Positions 61,171-64,000 of a stretch of DNA of 64,000 nucleotides are shown here, one piece after another. Numbering within the stretch: position 1 is the first letter of the stretch; each line of letters starts with the position of its first letter. The stretch lies in NCBI GenBank assembly GCA_012513435.1, contig JAAZCE010000007.1:1-64000 (forward strand), given 5' to 3'. Origin of the DNA: Clostridiales bacterium (GTDB lineage: Bacteria; Bacillota; Clostridia; Peptostreptococcales; Anaerovoracaceae). The notes below the pieces were generated by a model that was given only the letters and a program-made list of their open reading frames with translations, was not told the DNA's origin and made no database searches. The position numbers and the translations under genes are program-made.

Positions 61171-62282
61171 TCATTACTCTCCATAAATTTTCTAACTAAA
61201 ATAATACCAATATATTCATCAATTATATTAGATACATGTCTAACATTTTTAAAACCACCTGTCAAACCAAGAAATTTTTCTAATAAAGGTGCAAAATGAA
61301 TGATCGTTTTTTCTTTTGCAGTAAGTTTGTCATATTTTTCTCTACATAGCTTCTCTATAATAAGTCCCATCGCTTCTTTTGAGAGTTTTTCAAATTTTAT
61401 AAAACGATCAAATCTATAAAATATGGGATCTCCTAAATATTTCTGTATATCTTCTTCTGACTGATAATTTGAAGTACATATAATAATCGAATTGAACAAT
61501 TCTACTCTATAATTTTTATCTTCAAAAACTCCCTCATCAAATAATTGATAGAAAGCACTATGGAAAACAGGTGCAGGTTTATCAAACTCATCTATAAGAA
61601 TTACATTAGATTCTCTTTCAAGTAAATCTCGTGCAAAACTACTTTGCATATGTGTACCACCGAAAAGATAGCTGGCAAACTCCTCACTGTGAAACATAGA
61701 AAACTGTTTTCGAAACAATTTTTCTCCAATTGTATCACTGATAAATTTAGCAGTTTCAGTTTTTCCTACTCCTGAAATGCCATAAAACATCAAAACAATA
61801 GGCTTTCGTATATGTCTACTCTTTACAAGAGGATATAGTGACATCATAATTCTTTCTCTAGCCTGATCCTGTCCAATAATGTGTTCTGAAAAATTCTTAT
61901 ACATATCTATAAATTTCTTTTCCGATATTGGCTTATATTTATATTTTTCAATTTTTATTTTATCTGGAAATGCTTGCTGTACCTGATGTAATATAGGGAT
62001 TGTTGGATTTTGTAAATACAAATTGTCAATATCATAACGGCTTAATAAACTAACAAAACTTTGTATTGCACCTTCAGTTATTCCTGCATATGCTTCTGAA
62101 TATGCAACTAAATTTTCCACATATTCCAACTCTTCAATTTGATTAGTTTCATCCGTAGTTACCAAAATTTTATTTCTTTTCTGATCTCCTTCAGTAACGA
62201 TTTCAGTTAACGTTCTATAATGATTTGGTAATATCTTTTTTAGTCCTTTTTTTGGTCCAAAATATATAATAATATTTTTCAT
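61167..62282 (-). CDS. ClpB-type AAA+ ATPase of the cassette
   Basis: A 371-residue protein with a ~130-residue unknown N-terminal domain and a AAA+ module of the ClpA/B class: Walker A GISGVGKT (168-175), Walker B VILIDEFDK (227-235), sensor-1 Asn272, arginine-finger candidates in IFYRFDRF (290-293) and sensor-2 region GGFKNVRHV. All residues for ATP hydrolysis are present. It lacks the Clp N-domain and the ClpP loop, so it is not a Clp protease partner. It overlaps both neighbours by four bases and could remodel or load the nuclease. Confidence 0.85.
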   Translation of the reverse strand: MKNIIIYFGPKKGLKKILPNHYRTLTEIVTEGDQKRNKILVTTDETNQIEELEYVENLVAYSEAYAGITEGAIQSFVSLLSRYDIDNLYLQNPTIPILHQVQQAFPDKIKIEKYKYKPISEKKFIDMYKNFSEHIIGQDQARERIMMSLYPLVKSRHIRKPIVLMFYGISGVGKTETAKFISDTIGEKLFRKQFSMFHSEEFASYLFGGTHMQSSFARDLLERESNVILIDEFDKPAPVFHSAFYQLFDEGVFEDKNYRVELFNSIIICTSNYQSEEDIQKYLGDPIFYRFDRFIKFEKLSKEAMGLIIEKLCREKYDKLTAKEKTIIHFAPLLEKFLGLTGGFKNVRHVSNIIDEYIGIILVRKFMESNE

Positions 62283-63010
62283 GCTTCTACACCTGCTAAA
62301 ACCACATCAAAAACATCTAGATGATTGCCAACATCATTTCCGTCAATTATTTCAAATGCAGATGATATAACTTTTTCTTCCATCGAAAATTCTTTTCCAA
62401 TATCAAGCAGATATTCTTCCGTAGTACCAACTTTTACAGCAAAATACTTCAAATCCATTTTTGATATATCTGCTATACCGTAGTTATTTCTAAATGCACC
62501 AATATTAAATCGAAGTACACACTGCTTCTTTGAATTTTCAGCAATCATTTCATAGTATTTTTTTCCATTTTTAAAGGCATCATCTAGTTTTGATACGTCC
62601 AGACAGAAGCCTTCTTCAATCTCAATCTCTGCTTTTGTCATAACAAGAAAAGGTGTAAACATTTTAAAAAATGCAATTGAATTTTTAGGTGGTCTAACAA
62701 AAACATTTTCTATTTTTTCAATTCTTTCATCTAATTTTGCTTTTTCTAGATAATCTGTTAATACGGTGTTCGATAAAGTTGTCTTAAATATAGAGTCATT
62801 TTTTTGTGCAAAATCAGCATCGATATTTCCACTTACGCTACCACCTGCAAAAATCCAATTCATTTTCGCAAATAAATTAATATTAGCTTTTTCTGCCAAA
62901 GCCTTTGTATTTTCCTTAATTTTCTCTTTCTGTTGGACTTCTTCTCCGCCGTTATATATATTTAAATAATCTGTCGCTGACAATTCATCAAAATACACTA
63001 CTTTTATCAT
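62279..63010 (-). CDS. DUF6414-like protein
   Basis: A 243-residue protein starting MIKVVYFDELSATDYLNIYN, with AFFKMFTPFLVMTKAEIEIEE and LRFNIGAFRNNYGIADIS in the middle; this matches a family (DUF6414) of unknown function that is scattered in mobile DNA of Bacillota. No catalytic residues stand out. Its stop overlaps the AAA gene's ATG and the upstream DUF1413-like gene ends six bases before it, so it belongs to the same transcript. Confidence 0.78.
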   Translation of the reverse strand: MIKVVYFDELSATDYLNIYNGGEEVQQKEKIKENTKALAEKANINLFAKMNWIFAGGSVSGNIDADFAQKNDSIFKTTLSNTVLTDYLEKAKLDERIEKIENVFVRPPKNSIAFFKMFTPFLVMTKAEIEIEEGFCLDVSKLDDAFKNGKKYYEMIAENSKKQCVLRFNIGAFRNNYGIADISKMDLKYFAVKVGTTEEYLLDIGKEFSMEEKVISSAFEIIDGNDVGNHLDVFDVVLAGVEA

Positions 63011-63016
63011 TGTATT

Positions 63017-63256
63017 CTAACATCCTTTCCTATACCTCTGCTGTCCCGACGAGGTCTTTTCTATTGGTATAATCTTATCCTCACCAGAGTTATTCACCCA
63101 GTGCAGAAACAGGATGCCAAGAAGCAACCTGCTTCTTCTGTCAAGGCGATTCCATTCGTATCCTTTGAATAGATCTCTTACTAGAAATATCTCATCTGCA
63201 TGCACGTTTTCTATTTCCTCTATGGCTAACTGTAATAATTCTTCAACTGTTTTCAT
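63017..63256 (-). CDS. DUF1413-like protein, first gene of the cassette
   Basis: A 79-residue protein resembling DUF1413: IFLVRDLFKGYEWNRLDRRS and LLLGILFLHWV, ending IEKTSSGQQRYRKG. The basic, aromatic C-terminus suggests nucleic-acid binding. TAGGAGCG precedes the ATG. It is the first gene behind the palindromic operator, so it may be the autoregulator or an early-acting factor. Confidence 0.75.
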   Translation of the reverse strand: MKTVEELLQLAIEEIENVHADEIFLVRDLFKGYEWNRLDRRSRLLLGILFLHWVNNSGEDKIIPIEKTSSGQQRYRKGC

Positions 63257-63270
63257 TTCTTCGCTCCTAT

Positions 63271-63328
63271 GTTGTTACTATAACAACGTTGTTTATATCA
63301 TTATACCTTTTATATGTAAATATTTCAA
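63271..63328 (-). promoter_or_regulatory. Consensus promoter with palindromic operator of the cassette
   Basis: On the minus strand TTGAAA (63323-63328), a 17-base spacer and TATAAT (63300-63305) form a near-perfect sigmaA promoter. Just after the expected start of transcription, GTTGTTA/TAACAAC (63271-63287, three-base spacer) is a perfect palindrome overlapping the leader of the DUF1413-like gene. Expected effect: strong transcription held down by a dimeric regulator. Confidence 0.75.
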
Positions 63329-63339
63329 TCATAAACGAC

Positions 63340-63382
63340 AAAAAACCGCCAACCGAGATATTTCACTATCCCAGTTGGCGGT
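63340..63382 (-). terminator. Terminator of the recombinase gene
   Basis: Nine-base arms ACCGCCAAC and GTTGGCGGT; on the minus strand the hairpin is followed by TTTTTT. It isolates the recombinase from the cassette promoter. Confidence 0.85.
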
Positions 63383-63392
63383 ATGTATTTTG

Positions 63393-64000
63393 TTATTGCT
63401 TTTTCCACTCTATATCAAGCTCCAGTCCACTTTTAAAAGTAATGTGAAGCAGGTCATTGTTTACTAATATTTTTTCAACAAGCAGGCGAACTAGCTTATC
63501 GTCATAGTCATTGATTGTGGTTTCTTGCACCTGCAGGAATGCTGTCATTTCACCAATTCGTGTACGTTGACACTGTCTCTTAGTATTTTGCTGTTCAATA
63601 TTTTGTTTTTTAGTCCGTAGATCATTGATGCTATCAGCAAGCTCCTCATATTTTTTGTCATACTTGGTGCTGTTTACTCCGTCTCTTGCATTCATTTTTG
63701 CATAGTTCAGCATTTCATTTTGCAGGCTATCTAGTTTCTCATCTATGGAATCAGTATTGCTATCATTCGTGGCATTAAGTACGGTGTTAATATTATTTTC
63801 CAAGGTTTGTATAAATCCATCTTTACAAGTAATTATCTGATTTATAGCTATTATTACTACATCTTGTAACTCTTTTTCTAAAATGGTAGGTGCTTGGCAC
63901 TTTATCGTTTTATCCTCAAGTCTGCTCACACATCTCCACACAACGCTTTTCTTCCCTCTATTATTCCAGTGTACCCTGCGATATATTTCTCCACATTCTC
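63393..64000 (-). CDS. Large serine recombinase (C-terminal part, cut by window edge)
   Basis: At least 200 residues of the C-terminal end of a large serine recombinase. The open frame reaches the window edge: reading inward it shows the zinc-ribbon half CGEIYRRVHWNN and SVVWRCVSRL, then a long coiled coil (about 60-145) used for synapsis control, then LVRLLVEKILVNNDLLHITF near the end. The catalytic domain must lie beyond 64 kb. These enzymes integrate and excise phages and mobile islands without a host factor. Its presence beside the cassette points to the end of an integrated element. Confidence 0.87.
   Translation of the reverse strand, partial: ECGEIYRRVHWNNRGKKSVVWRCVSRLEDKTIKCQAPTILEKELQDVVIIAINQIITCKDGFIQTLENNINTVLNATNDSNTDSIDEKLDSLQNEMLNYAKMNARDGVNSTKYDKKYEELADSINDLRTKKQNIEQQNTKRQCQRTRIGEMTAFLQVQETTINDYDDKLVRLLVEKILVNNDLLHITFKSGLELDIEWKKQ

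Noticed and set aside
1..64000. CRISPR array, tRNA or rRNA genes
   Set aside because: No regularly spaced direct repeats, cloverleaf sequences or ribosomal RNA stretches were seen in the gaps between genes.

Overview
This window comes from a low-to-mid GC, spore-forming, strictly anaerobic member of the Bacillota, class Clostridia. Sporulation is shown by spoVAC-spoVAD-spoVAE and an alpha/beta-type small acid-soluble spore protein. Anaerobic life is shown by a class III ribonucleotide reductase with its activase, a NuoE/NuoF/NfnB-NuoG-like flavin and iron-sulfur complex, CoA-transferases and two crotonase-type enzymes. An Anaerovoracaceae/Family XIII-like lineage would fit the gene mix, but the sequence does not prove it.

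Positions 1 to about 50 kb are chromosomal backbone. In order: the start of ftsE and a PrcB-like protein; a split transketolase; a MazF toxin without a visible antitoxin, next to nnrD; two sodium:solute symporters with a tiny accessory protein, divergent from a two-component system; mgtE and gdhA; an acyl-ACP thioesterase and a large MacB/FtsX-type ABC exporter; a four-gene operon (crotonase, GntP permease, crotonase, CoA-transferase) that looks built for uptake, CoA activation and hydration/dehydration of a short hydroxy- or unsaturated acid; a three-gene complex of the Stn/Hyd electron-bifurcating type; a DMT transporter, holA, a second type of CoA-transferase and comEC; a class A penicillin-binding protein; the spoVA operon; maf; an SASP; recG, an Asp23/Gls24 protein and rpmB; and nrdD-nrdG. 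The nrdD product appears to lack the C-terminal glycyl-radical segment.

From about 50 to 59.6 kb lies an accessory strip in which nearly everything is on the minus strand. It is a string of unrelated small single-gene units: TfoX-like protein, several GNAT acetyltransferases, two DUF1697 proteins, an EFR1-type flavodoxin/ferredoxin, an MBL hydrolase, a CatA-like acetyltransferase, a HEAT-like protein, a GNAT-YoaP protein and a DUF6933-like protein. It is littered with decayed genes (a tfoX remnant, at least three broken GNATs, a rhuM remnant with internal deletions, a beheaded XRE regulator) and a possible IS200/IS605 end.

From 59.6 to 63.3 kb there is a compact AT-rich six-gene operon behind one near-consensus promoter with a palindromic operator. 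Its genes are a DUF1413-like protein, a DUF6414-like protein, a ClpB-type AAA+ ATPase, a protein with an N-terminal domain that may be PUA/EVE-like and a C-terminal HNH nuclease, an unknown protein and a small acidic protein. It sits directly beside a large serine recombinase that runs off the window end. This is the best candidate for an undescribed system, probably mobile-element-borne defence with modification-sensing or restriction activity; that function is inference.
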